64,000 nt of DNA. Origin: Rhodoferax saidenbachensis (GTDB taxonomy: Bacteria > Pseudomonadota > Gammaproteobacteria > Burkholderiales > Burkholderiaceae_C). How positions within the stretch are numbered: the first letter of the stretch is position 1; every line of letters starts with the position of its first letter. Of this stretch, positions 8,930 through 17,923 are shown one piece after another. Under the pieces are notes generated by a model. The model did no database searches. It was not told where the DNA came from and was given only the letters and a program-made list of their open reading frames with translations. The stretch is from assembly GCF_001955715.1 (NCBI RefSeq), contig NZ_CP019239.1, forward strand, positions 372,001 to 436,000, given 5' to 3'. A program made the position numbers and the translations under genes.

Positions 8930-9214
8930 ATGAAAAAACTGGCCCTCGTATTGATTGGCGCCGTCTTGACAGTTGGCTTGGCGACTGGCGCCCTTGCCGC
9001 CAACAAGACCGCTGCAGAAGATGCCGCGACGATGAAAGCCGCGAAAGACAAGTCCAAGGTTCCTGCTGCCCCTGGTGCGCCAGCTGCAGCTGCAGCGCCT
9101 GCCAAATCACCTGTCGCCATGAATGTGAAGGCCAACAAGACCCCTGAGCAAGATGCCGCGACGATGAAAGACGCCAAAGACAAAACGAAAAAATGCCCCC
9201 CTTCTTGCAAATAG
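8930..9214 (+). CDS. Small secreted protein with two internal repeats
   Basis: 94 residues. A clear Sec signal peptide ends in GALA. The mature part is two copies of a ~20-residue unit (ANKTAAEDAATMKAAKDKSK and ANKTPEQDAATMKDAKDKTK) joined by a Pro/Ala-rich linker, with a CPPSCK C-terminus whose two Cys could form a disulfide or bind metal. It is strongly charged and probably helical. CAGGAG lies 8 bases before the ATG; a small hairpin (CACCTTCA/TGAAGGTG, about 8886-8904) lies just upstream. No known family recognised. Confidence 0.82.
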   Translation: MKKLALVLIGAVLTVGLATGALAANKTAAEDAATMKAAKDKSKVPAAPGAPAAAAAPAKSPVAMNVKANKTPEQDAATMKDAKDKTKKCPPSCK

Positions 9215-9242
9215 AAGTGATGCACGGTTGTTTTTAACTGGC

Positions 9243-9275
9243 ATGCAAAGGCCCGCATAACGCGGGCCTTTGCAT
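9243..9275 (+). terminator. Rho-independent terminator after the small secreted protein
   Basis: A perfect 14-bp stem, ATGCAAAGGCCCGC, with a 5-base loop ATAAC, 28 bases after the stop codon; the 3' arm ends in TTTGCATTT. Confidence 0.9.
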
Positions 9276-9426
9276 TTGGTCTCAGGCCAAGACCGCACAG
9301 CCCCTGTGCCACAATGGAAACAGCAATGCTTGCGAAGGCATATTCCATGCGGGTTGTGCGATGAAATCGTCATCCCCGCCAGCAGCACCAGGCTCCGTAT
9401 TGACCGCTATTTTGACAAGCACTTTT

Positions 9427-9753
9427 ATGGCGGACGACTACCAGATCGAGATCCCCACGTCCTTCATGGACCTCTATACCGATGCGGCGCGTCGCAAGCC
9501 CACGGCATCGCGTGAGGTGGTGGCCGCGCGTTACGAGCTGTGTGAAGACATGGCCAATCTGCTTGCACCTACGGCGCAGGACATGCAGTTCAGCCTGGGC
9601 ATCACGGAATCAGCTGCCTTGGAGCGCTGTCTGCAGGGGCTGGAGGGCGAGTCTGCGGTGGTGAGTGCAGCAGAGGCGCGCTGGGTGGTGTGCCGCCTGG
9701 CCGAACTGGCGGGCTGGCCGTTGCCCAGCTTTGCTGCCAATCTGCCCGAATAG
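9427..9753 (+). CDS. Conserved hypothetical protein
   Basis: 108 residues starting MADDYQIEIPTSFMDLY; an upstream in-frame ATG at 9361 would add 22 low-complexity residues and is less likely. It is soluble and mainly helical (ARYELCEDMANLL; ALERCLQGLEG), with no known motif. It lies alone between a terminator and the convergent rsmI stop, 6 bp away. Function unknown. Confidence 0.72.
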   Translation: MADDYQIEIPTSFMDLYTDAARRKPTASREVVAARYELCEDMANLLAPTAQDMQFSLGITESAALERCLQGLEGESAVVSAAEARWVVCRLAELAGWPLPSFAANLPE

Positions 9754-9759
9754 TGCGGC

Positions 9760-10671
9760 TCAGGCCTCGACCTTGAGCGCCAGTGCGCGCTGGTACAAGT
9801 CATTGCGCGGCGCGCCCGTGATTTCGGCGGCCAGTTTGACGGCCGTTTTTAGCGGCAATTCGGCCAGCAGCAACTGCAGGATGCGCTGGTCCGCGCCTGT
9901 GTCTGCCACCACGGGAGCCGGGTGCAGCACCAGCGCAAATTCACCGCGCAGACGGTTGGCATCTTCTGCCAGCCAGGCAACCAGGCCCTCGGCGCTGACC
10001 GTGGCCACTTCTTCAAACTGTTTGGTCAGCTCGCGCCCCACCGTCACAGGGCGTGTGCCCAAGGGCGCCAGCGCGAGGGCCAATGCCTCGATGCGGTGCG
10101 GCGCTTCCAGCAGCACGACCGCGCGCTCCTGCTGGGCCAGCGCCTCCACGGCCAGTGCACGCTCACTGCTCTTGTTTGGCAGAAACCCGGCGAAGACAAA
10201 TCCACCAGCACCACCGTCTTCGCCAATGCCGGCGACGGACAGCACACTGGTCACGCTGCTGGCACCGGGCAGGGGAATGGCGCGCAGGCCCAATGCCCGC
10301 ACGGCGGCCACCAAGCGCGCGCCGGGGTCACTCACGCCCGGTGTACCCGCGTCGCTGACATAGGCCACACGCTGGCCCTGGTGCATGCGACCCACCACGG
10401 CCTGCGCGGCCTCGGACTCGTTGTGCTGGTGCAGCGCCAGCAACTGGTGGCTGCTTTTGTCGATGCCATAGGCGCGCAACAGCGACTGGGTGTGGCGCGT
10501 GTCTTCGCAGGCAATGGTGTCGGCCAGGCCCAGCACATGCAAGGCGCGCAGGCTGATGTCGGCCAGGTTGCCGATAGGTGTGGCCACCACGTAGAGCGCA
10601 CCCTGCGGATAATGTTGTCCAGCAGCAGCCTCGGTGGCTGCCGCAAGGGCAGAGGTAAAAGACGCGCTCAC
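9760..10671 (-). CDS. rsmI: 16S rRNA (cytidine1402-2'-O)-methyltransferase RsmI
   Basis: 303 residues from a GTG at 10671, preceded by GGAAGG. SAM-dependent tetrapyrrole-methylase fold: VVATPIGNLADISLRAL near 31, CEDTRHTQ near 60, SDAGTPGVSDPG near 95, and PLPGASSVTSVLSVAG. It methylates C1402 of 16S rRNA. It is divergent from yraN with start codons one base apart. In E. coli rsmI is linked to yraN, diaA and dolP, as here, but with lpoA between them; no lpoA is seen here. Confidence 0.95.
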   Translation of the reverse strand: MSASFTSALAAATEAAAGQHYPQGALYVVATPIGNLADISLRALHVLGLADTIACEDTRHTQSLLRAYGIDKSSHQLLALHQHNESEAAQAVVGRMHQGQRVAYVSDAGTPGVSDPGARLVAAVRALGLRAIPLPGASSVTSVLSVAGIGEDGGAGGFVFAGFLPNKSSERALAVEALAQQERAVVLLEAPHRIEALALALAPLGTRPVTVGRELTKQFEEVATVSAEGLVAWLAEDANRLRGEFALVLHPAPVVADTGADQRILQLLLAELPLKTAVKLAAEITGAPRNDLYQRALALKVEA

Positions 10672-10672
10672 T

Positions 10673-11062
10673 ATGGGTTTCCTTCCTTCCAGAACACCGG
10701 CATCCGCAACCACCAAACAAGTGGGTGACGCGGCCGAAGACCAGGCTTTGCAGTATTTGCAGAAGCAGGGCTTGCGTCTGGTGCAGCGCAATTATCGGAC
10801 GCCCGGGCGCGGTGGTGGCGAAATCGACCTCATCATGCGTATGCAAGACGGAACCACGGTGTTTGTGGAGGTGCGCAAACGGGCTTCCGGCAGCCACGGT
10901 GGTGCAGCGGCCAGCGTGGGCGGTGTCAAGCAGCGGCGCATCGTGTTTGCCGCCCGCCACTACCTGAGCAGTTTGCGGACCCCACCGCCTTGCCGTTTTG
11001 ATGTGGTGCTGGTGGAGCCCGAGGGCCTGCAGTGGCTGCAGGCGGCGTTTGACGCCGGCTAG
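10673..11062 (+). CDS. yraN: YraN family (UPF0102) endonuclease-like protein
   Basis: 129 residues starting MGFLPSRTP. The core motifs are GDAAEDQALQYLQKQGL, NYRTPGRGGGEIDLIM and TVFVEVRKR; E, D, E and K positions fit the restriction-endonuclease-like fold of UPF0102. An in-frame GTG at 10634 would extend it into the rsmI coding region. First gene of the yraN-diaA-dolP run. The cellular role is unknown. Confidence 0.92.
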   Translation: MGFLPSRTPASATTKQVGDAAEDQALQYLQKQGLRLVQRNYRTPGRGGGEIDLIMRMQDGTTVFVEVRKRASGSHGGAAASVGGVKQRRIVFAARHYLSSLRTPPPCRFDVVLVEPEGLQWLQAAFDAG

Positions 11063-11123
11063 GTGCGCGCTGCCCGCCAGCCGGCACCACCGCTTACAAC
11101 TGTCAAGAACGCGCGCCCCCTAG

Positions 11124-12386
<1,263 letters not shown>

Positions 12387-12388
<2 letters not shown>

Positions 12389-12419
12389 TAAAAACGGCCC
12401 GATCAGGGCCGTTTTTATT
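12387..12419 (+). terminator. Rho-independent terminator after dolP
   Basis: A perfect 14-bp stem, AATAAAAACGGCCC, around loop GATCA, ending in TTTTTATT. It overlaps the dolP stop region and also faces the convergent dehydrogenase gene. Confidence 0.93.
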
Positions 12420-12457
12420 TGGGGCAGCGACCCGCGCAGCGGCGGAGCGTGGGGGCT
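12420..12457 (+). repeat. R2 repeat, partial copy
   Basis: GGGGCAGCGACCCGCGCAGC followed by GGCGGAGCGTGGGGGC, matching the 3' half of the R2 copy at 14722-14803. It sits between convergent genes. Confidence 0.7.
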
Positions 12458-12461
12458 AAAT

Positions 12462-13388
12462 TTACTTGAGGCGTTTGATCAGGCTGGAGGTATCCCAGCG
12501 CTGGCCGCCCATCTGCTGCACATCGGCATAGAACTGGTCCACCAGCGCGGTCACCGGCAGGCGTGCGCCGTTGCGCTTGGCTTCGTCCAACACCAGGCCC
12601 AGGTCCTTGCGCATCCAGTCCACGGCAAAACCAAAGTCGAACTTGTCGGCCACCATGGTCTTGCCGCGGTTGTCCATCTGCCAGCTTTGCGCGGCGCCCT
12701 TGCCAATCACGTCCAGCACCTGGTTCATGTCCAGGCCCGCCTTTTGACCAAAAGCGACTGCCTCAGACAGGCCTTGCACCAGTCCAGCAATGCAAATCTG
12801 GTTCACCATCTTGGCAAGCTGGCCCGCGCCGCTGTCGCCCAGCAGCGTGAAGGCGCGCGAGAAAGCCATGGCGACAGGCTTGACGGTTTCAAACGCCGCC
12901 GCATCGCCGCCACACATCACGGTTAGCAAACCGTTCTGGGCGCCGGCCTGGCCGCCGGAGACGGGCGCATCAACGAATTGCAGGCCTTTGGTACGTGCCG
13001 TTGCGCTCAGTTCGCGTGCAACGTTGGCAGATGCCGTGGTGTGGTCTACAAAAATGGCGCCGGGTTTCATGCCCGCAAAGGCGCCGTCGGCACCCAACAC
13101 CACGCTGCGCAAATCGGCATCGTTGCCCACGCAGCAAAACACGATGTCGGCGTTTTGTACCGCCAGTCGCGGTGTGGAACCATGGTTATGGGCACCATTT
13201 TGGCTGGTAGCCCCCGCGAACTCTGCGCACCAAGCTATCGATTTCGTAGCGGTTCGGTTGTACACCGTGACCTGGTGGCCAGCGCGGGCCAGGTGGCCTG
13301 CCATGGGGTAGCCCATAACGCCGAGGCCCAGAAAGGCAACGGAATAGGCGGGAGAGGGTTCGTAGGTTTTGTCGTTGATGTTGGGCAT
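12462..13388 (-). CDS. 3-hydroxyisobutyrate dehydrogenase family NAD(P)-dependent oxidoreductase
   Basis: 308 residues beginning MPNINDKTYEPSP. Rossmann loop FLGLGVMGYPMAGHLARAG near 19-37, VSGGQAGAQNG substrate-binding segment near 150, and catalytic Lys in GQLAKMVNQI near 197. It acts on beta-hydroxyacids (3-hydroxyisobutyrate, tartronate semialdehyde or similar). Residues about 50-63 (SIAWCAEFAGATSQ) come from an in-frame R1 repeat and interrupt the loop after the second strand, where relatives are shorter. Confidence 0.9.
   Translation of the reverse strand: MPNINDKTYEPSPAYSVAFLGLGVMGYPMAGHLARAGHQVTVYNRTATKSIAWCAEFAGATSQNGAHNHGSTPRLAVQNADIVFCCVGNDADLRSVVLGADGAFAGMKPGAIFVDHTTASANVARELSATARTKGLQFVDAPVSGGQAGAQNGLLTVMCGGDAAAFETVKPVAMAFSRAFTLLGDSGAGQLAKMVNQICIAGLVQGLSEAVAFGQKAGLDMNQVLDVIGKGAAQSWQMDNRGKTMVADKFDFGFAVDWMRKDLGLVLDEAKRNGARLPVTALVDQFYADVQQMGGQRWDTSSLIKRLK
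13202..13239 (-). repeat. R1 interspersed element, copy 3 (inside a dehydrogenase gene)
   Basis: GGCTGGTAGCCCCC, then CTCTGCGCACCAAGCTAT on the plus strand; in the sense of the gene it is the forward form, read as I-A-W-C-A...G-A-T. Multiple of three is kept, so the frame is intact. Confidence 0.72.
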
Positions 13389-13417
13389 GGTGTAAGGGGA
13401 TTCAATCAGTTGACAGG

Positions 13418-13531
13418 GCAATTTGCCGCCGGGCCGCCCCAAGCCGTCTGAACCGCCTGGCGGTCAGCCCCGCTAGGGCAATTAGTCCCCTTGGGGGGGG
13501 GCCGCGACCCGCGCAGCGGGCGTGGGGGCCA
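13418..13531 (+). repeat. R2 repeat, expanded copy between pilU and the dehydrogenase gene
   Basis: Contains the same blocks as the 14722 copy (GCCGCCGGGCCGCCCCAAG; AATTAG.CCCCTTGGGGGG; CGACCCGCGCAGC; GTGGGGG) with about 35 extra bases in the middle and a run of nine G at 13493-13501. It fills almost the whole 146-bp gap. Confidence 0.75.
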
Positions 13532-13534
13532 CAT

Positions 13535-14671
13535 TCACATAATCGCGAAATTTTCGGTACCGGCAGACAGATCGGTGGACTTGCCGCGTTGGCTGTTGAG
13601 CTTGATCTGCAGGCGCAGGTCGTTGAGCGAATCGGCGTTGCGTAACGCGTCTTCGTAGGTGATGGCGTTGCTTTCGTACAGGTCGAACAGTGCCTGGTCG
13701 AAGGTCTGCATGCCGGCCTGGCGGCTCTTTTTCATGATTTCCTTCACCTCCGATACTTCGCCCTTGAAGATCAGGTCGGAGATGAGTGGCGAGTTGATCA
13801 TGATCTCGACGGCGGCGACACGGCCCTTGCCGTCCTGCTTGGGGATCAGGCGTTGGGACACCAGGGCTTTCAGGTTCAGCGACAAGTCCATCAGCAATTG
13901 GCTACGGCGCTCTTCGGGGAAGAAGTTGATGATGCGGTCCAGCGCCTGGTTGGCGCTGTTGGCGTGCAGGGTGGCCAGACACAGGTGGCCGGTTTCGGCA
14001 AAGGCCACGGCGTGTTCCATGGTCTCGCGGTCGCGGATTTCGCCCATCAAAATCACATCGGGCGCTTGGCGCAAGGTGTTCTTGAGTGCGGCTTCCCAGC
14101 TGTCCGTGTCCAGGCCCACTTCACGTTGCGTGACCACGCAGTTCTTGTGCATGTGCACAAACTCCACCGGGTCTTCAATCGTGATGATGTGGCCCCAGGA
14201 GTTTTCGTTGCGGTAGTCCACCATGGCGGCCAGCGTGGTCGATTTGCCAGAGCCTGTGGCGCCCACCATGATGGTCAGACCACGTTTGCTCTGCACAATT
14301 TCCTTGAGGATTTGCGGCACACCCAGGCCATCAATCGTGGGCAGCACCGCCGGAATCACCCGCAGCACCATGCCGACCTTGCCTTGCTGAATAAAGGCGT
14401 TGACACGGAAACGTCCGATGCCGGGGGGCGAGATGGCAAAGTTGCCTTCCTTGGTGCGCTCGAACTCGGCGACCTGCTTGTCGTTCATGATGGAACGGGC
14501 CAGGGCCAGCGTATGGGCCGCGTTCAGGGGCTGGGGCGACACCTTGGTGACCTTGCCATCGACCTTGATGGCCGGCGGGAAGTCGCCGGTGATGAACAAA
14601 TCGCTGCCATTGCGGCTGACCATCAGCTTAAGCAGGTCGTTGATGAACTTGGTGGCCTGGTCGCGTTCCAT
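13535..14671 (-). CDS. pilU: Type IV pilus retraction ATPase PilU
   Basis: 378 residues starting MERDQATKF. Walker A GATGSGKSTTLAAM near 135, Asp box ITIEDPVEFVH, Walker B with ILMGEIRDRETM, and His box LATLHANSANQAL. The FKGEVSEVKEIMKKS segment near 320 distinguishes PilU from PilT. It is a cytoplasmic hexameric ATPase working with PilT in pilus retraction and twitching. It follows pilT by 135 bp, a gap largely filled by an R2 repeat. Confidence 0.95.
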   Translation of the reverse strand: MERDQATKFINDLLKLMVSRNGSDLFITGDFPPAIKVDGKVTKVSPQPLNAAHTLALARSIMNDKQVAEFERTKEGNFAISPPGIGRFRVNAFIQQGKVGMVLRVIPAVLPTIDGLGVPQILKEIVQSKRGLTIMVGATGSGKSTTLAAMVDYRNENSWGHIITIEDPVEFVHMHKNCVVTQREVGLDTDSWEAALKNTLRQAPDVILMGEIRDRETMEHAVAFAETGHLCLATLHANSANQALDRIINFFPEERRSQLLMDLSLNLKALVSQRLIPKQDGKGRVAAVEIMINSPLISDLIFKGEVSEVKEIMKKSRQAGMQTFDQALFDLYESNAITYEDALRNADSLNDLRLQIKLNSQRGKSTDLSAGTENFAIM

Positions 14672-14721
14672 GAGTGCTCCCTCAGAAATTATTCGAAAGA
14701 AAAAGTGCCGCGCTGCGAGCC

Positions 14722-14803
14722 GCAATTCGCCGCCGGGCCGCCCCAAGGCGAATTAGCCCCCTTGGGGGGCAGCGACCCGTGTAGCGGTGGAGCGTGGGGG
14801 TCA
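14722..14803 (+). repeat. R2 repeat between pilT and pilU
   Basis: The cleanest copy: GCCGCCGGGCCGCCCCAAGG, AATTAGCCCCCTTGGGGGGC, AGCGACCCGTGTAGCGGTGG, AGCGTGGGGG. The CCCCAAGGCG..CCCCCTTGGGG blocks can fold into a GC-rich hairpin within the intercistronic region. Confidence 0.8.
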
Positions 14804-14806
14804 TGC

Positions 14807-15850
14807 TTAGCCCGGGAAATTTTCGGGAATTTTGGCTTTGCTGCGCGCTTCTGCGGGGCTGATGACGTTGCGCTTGACTAAGTCGGTCAGGTTCTGGTCT
14901 AGCGTCTGCATGCCCACGCTGTTACCGGTCTGAATACTGGAATACATCTGTGCGACTTTGGCTTCGCGGATCAGGTTGCGGATGGCGCTGGTGCCCAGCA
15001 TGATTTCGTGTGCTGCGACACGGCCTTGGCCGTCCTTGGTCTTGCACAGCGTTTGCGAGATCACAGCCTGCAGCGATTCGGACAACATCGCACGGACCAT
15101 TTCCTTTTCGTCCGCCGGGAACACGTCAATGATCCGGTCGATTGTTTTAGCGGCGCTGGAGGTGTGCAGCGTGCCAAACACCAAGTGGCCGGTTTCAGCG
15201 GCGGTCATCGCCAGGCGAATGGTTTCCAGATCGCGCATTTCACCCACCAGAATGGCGTCAGGATCTTCCCGCAGCGCCGACTTCAAGGCGGCGGCAAACG
15301 ACAGGGTGTGCGGGCCGACTTCACGTTGGTTGATCAGGCACTTCTTGGATTCGTGGACAAACTCGATTGGGTCTTCCACCGTCAGGATGTGGCCGAACTC
15401 GGTTTCGTTCAGGTAGTTGACCATCGCGGCCAGCGTGGTCGATTTGCCCGATCCGGTGGGTCCGGTCACCAGCACCATGCCGCGGGGCTTCAGGGCTAGC
15501 TCGCCAAAAATCTTCGGAGCGTTGAGCTGTTCCAGCGAGAGGATCTTGGAAGGAATGGTCCGGAACACCGCACCGGCGCCGCGGTTGTGGTTGAACGCGT
15601 TGACGCGGAAGCGCGCCAGGCCGTCAATCTCGAACGAGTAATCGATTTCCAGGAACTCTTCGTAGTGCTTGCGCTGCGTGTCGTTCATGATGTCGTACAC
15701 CATGCCGTGCACCTGCTTGTGGTCCAGTGGCTCCACGTTGATGCGTCGCACATCGCCGTGCACCCGGATCATCGGGGGCAGGCCGGCGGAGAGGTGCAAG
15801 TCAGACGCTTTGTTCTTGACGCTGAACGCCAGCAGTTGGGTAATGTCCAC
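14807..15850 (-). CDS. pilT: Type IV pilus retraction ATPase PilT
   Basis: 347 residues. Walker A GPTGSGKSTTLAAMVNYLN near 129, Asp box VEDPIEFVHES, ILVGEMRDLETI, His box FGTLHTSSAAKTIDRI and the PilT signature AIRNLIREAK near 290. It powers pilus disassembly at the inner membrane. It is transcribed first, ahead of pilU, and divergently from yggS with a 50-bp gap, the same arrangement known from other beta- and gammaproteobacteria. Confidence 0.97.
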   Translation of the reverse strand: MDITQLLAFSVKNKASDLHLSAGLPPMIRVHGDVRRINVEPLDHKQVHGMVYDIMNDTQRKHYEEFLEIDYSFEIDGLARFRVNAFNHNRGAGAVFRTIPSKILSLEQLNAPKIFGELALKPRGMVLVTGPTGSGKSTTLAAMVNYLNETEFGHILTVEDPIEFVHESKKCLINQREVGPHTLSFAAALKSALREDPDAILVGEMRDLETIRLAMTAAETGHLVFGTLHTSSAAKTIDRIIDVFPADEKEMVRAMLSESLQAVISQTLCKTKDGQGRVAAHEIMLGTSAIRNLIREAKVAQMYSSIQTGNSVGMQTLDQNLTDLVKRNVISPAEARSKAKIPENFPG

Positions 15851-15900
15851 AAAAATCCCCGTTCGAAGGTTCGTTGGCAGTTTGTTACGCTAGAGCGATT

Positions 15901-16599
15901 ATGACCATGATTGCCGACAATCTCCACCGTGTTCAGGCCCGGATTTCTGCGGCCTGCGCCCAGGCCGGGCGCTCGCCCGATGCCGTGGCCCTGCTGGCCG
16001 TATCCAAGACCTTCGGGCCGGAAGACGTGGCCCAGGCACATGCCGCCGGACAGGTGGCTTTTGGCGAAAACTACATCCAGGAGGCTGTGGAAAAAATCAC
16101 ACTTCTGGCGCATTTGCCGCTGGAGTGGCACTGCATAGGCCCGATCCAGAGCAACAAGACCCGGCTGGTAGCCACCCACTTTGACTGGGCGCACACGGTG
16201 GACCGCCTGAAGATTGCCCAGCGCCTGAGCGAGCAGCGGCCGGCGGAGATACCCGCACTGAACGTGTGCATCCAGGTCAACATCGACGGCGGTGCCACCA
16301 AAGCTGGTGTGGCGCCTGAGGAGGCGCTGGCCCTGGCGCAGCAGATTGCGGGTTTGCCCCGGCTGCGCTTGCGTGGGCTCATGTGCATTCCCGAGCCCGC
16401 TCCTGATTTTGTAGCTGCTTGCGCAGTATTCATAAGGGCTAGAAACCTGTTTGATGCATTGAATGCGCAGGGGTTGGCATTGGATACCCTGTCCATGGGC
16501 ATGAGCGCCGACTTGGAAGCTGCGGTGCAGTCTGGCAGCACGCAGGTGCGCGTAGGCACCGCAATCTTTGGTGGCCGCAGCTATCTGGCCGGGACTTAG
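15901..16599 (+). CDS. yggS: YggS family PLP homeostasis protein
   Basis: 232 residues from the ATG at 15901 (alternative ATG 6 bases downstream). Single-domain TIM barrel with the PLP lysine in LLAVSKTFGPEDV near 36, FGENYIQEA near 58, WHCIGPIQSNKTR near 80 and MSADLEAAVQSGSTQVRVGTAIFG at the C-terminus. It binds pyridoxal phosphate and balances B6 vitamers and amino acid pools. Residues about 170-182 (FVAACAVFIRARN) coincide with an R1 copy. It overlaps the convergent binding-protein gene by 4 bases. Confidence 0.95.
   Translation: MTMIADNLHRVQARISAACAQAGRSPDAVALLAVSKTFGPEDVAQAHAAGQVAFGENYIQEAVEKITLLAHLPLEWHCIGPIQSNKTRLVATHFDWAHTVDRLKIAQRLSEQRPAEIPALNVCIQVNIDGGATKAGVAPEEALALAQQIAGLPRLRLRGLMCIPEPAPDFVAACAVFIRARNLFDALNAQGLALDTLSMGMSADLEAAVQSGSTQVRVGTAIFGGRSYLAGT
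16411..16447 (+). repeat. R1 interspersed element, copy 4 (inside yggS)
   Basis: GTAGCTGCTTGCGCAGTATT then CATAAGGGCTAGAAACC, forward orientation, read in frame as V-A-A-C-A...R-A-R-N in the loop before a late helix of the YggS barrel. Confidence 0.78.
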
Positions 16600-17723
16600 G
16601 TGCGCACGCGCCCGTCGCCAGTGAGCATGGACAGCTCGACAAAGCTGGAGGCCACATGCTCGTTGCGCGAGAAGTTCACATTGAAACCGCCGAAGGGCTG
16701 GCCGTTGATGCTCTCCAAAGCGCTAATCAGGGACTCGGACCCACCCTTGGCGCCGGAGCGACGCATGCCTTCGGCCAGCACGCGGGCTGCGATATAGCCT
16801 TCCATGCTGGAGAAGTTGGCCTGCACGGCGCCGTTGGTCTTGCGCACCGCATCGGCAAATTCGCGCGAGATGGGTTTGCTGCCGGTGTACGGCGAGGGCA
16901 CGACTTGCGAGACAACCACACCAGCGCCTTCTTTGCCCAGTTCATCGGCCAGCGCCTGGGTGCCCACAAAGGACACGTTGTAGAGCCCACCGCCGAATCC
17001 TGCCTTGCGCGCCGCACGGATGTACGCTGCGCTGGCCTTGTAGGCGCTGATTTGCACCACCGCTTCGGGCGCAGCGGCGTTGATGGTTTCTACGGCCTTG
17101 GCCACATCCACCGAATTGCGCTCTACCGTGGCCACCGCCACGGGCTTGAGGTTCAAGGCCGCCAGCGCCTGCGTTACACCTTCCAGGCCGGCCTTGCCAT
17201 AGGCATCGTTTTGGTAAAAAACGGCCACCTTGGTCAGGCCCACGTGGTTCAGTTGCTTGACGATCAGCGCGGTCTCGTCGTTGTAAGACGCGCGGACATG
17301 GAAGGCATAGCGGTTCATCGGCGTGCGCAGGCCCATGGCGCCAGTGAACGGTGCCACAAAGGGGACTTTGGCCTTGGTGGCCAGGGGCAGGGCGGTCAGG
17401 CTGGTGGGCGTGCCGATGTAGCCAAAAAGCGCAAAGACATCGTCTTCCAGCAGTTTTTTGGTGTTGTCAGCGCAACGTTCGGGCTCGTAGCCATCGTCGA
17501 GCTTGCGGACTTCCACACTGCGCCCGCCCACGCCGCCTTGGGCGTTGAGCTGGTCGAAGTAGAGCTTGGCGCCCGCATGGAACTGAATGCCGAGCTGGGC
17601 CGCAGGACCTGTAAAGGCGGCCGACTGGCCAAGGATGATTTTGTCGGACTGTGCGTGTACGGCCGGAAACCCGGCCAGACCCGCTGCGCCGGCAGCGAAA
17701 GAGAATTGGCGACGATTGATCAT
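16596..17723 (-). CDS. Tat-exported ABC substrate-binding protein, branched-chain amino acid type
   Basis: 375 residues. The N-terminus MINRRQFSFAAGAAGL is a twin-arginine signal ending VHA. The mature protein is a Peripla_BP_6 (LivJ/AmiC-like) fold: GQSAAFTGPAAQLG, the GGVGGRSVEVRKLDDGYEP segment, FGYIGTPTSLTALP, and VAVFYQNDAYGKAG. Ligands of the family include amino acids, amides and aromatic compounds. No permease or ATPase gene is adjacent, so it is an orphan that must share a transporter or act as a sensor partner. Three 10-bp direct repeats lie upstream. Confidence 0.9.
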   Translation of the reverse strand: MINRRQFSFAAGAAGLAGFPAVHAQSDKIILGQSAAFTGPAAQLGIQFHAGAKLYFDQLNAQGGVGGRSVEVRKLDDGYEPERCADNTKKLLEDDVFALFGYIGTPTSLTALPLATKAKVPFVAPFTGAMGLRTPMNRYAFHVRASYNDETALIVKQLNHVGLTKVAVFYQNDAYGKAGLEGVTQALAALNLKPVAVATVERNSVDVAKAVETINAAAPEAVVQISAYKASAAYIRAARKAGFGGGLYNVSFVGTQALADELGKEGAGVVVSQVVPSPYTGSKPISREFADAVRKTNGAVQANFSSMEGYIAARVLAEGMRRSGAKGGSESLISALESINGQPFGGFNVNFSRNEHVASSFVELSMLTGDGRVRT

Positions 17724-17758
17724 CGTGCCATTGTCCCCTTGATTGGGGTAAACCCTTA

Positions 17759-17788
17759 TTACTTGTTGTTACCTGTTGTTACTTGAGA
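17759..17788. promoter_or_regulatory. Three tandem 10-bp direct repeats upstream of the orphan binding-protein gene
   Basis: Plus-strand units TTACTTGTTG, TTACCTGTTG and TTACTTGAGA follow one another without gaps, 36-65 bases before the ATG at 17723 (minus strand). Ten-base phasing on one helix face suggests a regulator site or iteron-like operator. The surrounding 200-bp gap up to 17924 is AT-rich and holds nothing else I can name. Confidence 0.5.
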
Positions 17789-17923
17789 TAAGTTTTGCAC
17801 TCTAATTCCGCCATGACTGTTCAAGTACGGGCCGCTCGCGCACTGGGGCGAACATGGCATCTTGCCTGTAAGACCTGCCAGCCCCCAAGTCTGGCCTGCT
17901 TGTGTGGGCGTATTGAGGTCGGT

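Noticed and set aside
8592..8930. tRNA-Arg as an integration site for a genomic island
   Set aside because: No duplicated tRNA 3' end and no integrase follow; the downstream DNA holds a terminator and a small gene with its own signals.
13493..13501. G9 run as a phase-variation tract of the dehydrogenase or pilU
   Set aside because: It belongs to the R2 repeat, lies between the genes and about 105 bases from the dehydrogenase start; no link to either reading frame.
17759..17788. Short CRISPR-like or iteron origin from the three 10-bp repeats
   Set aside because: Units abut without spacers and no replication or cas gene is near; an operator is more economical.
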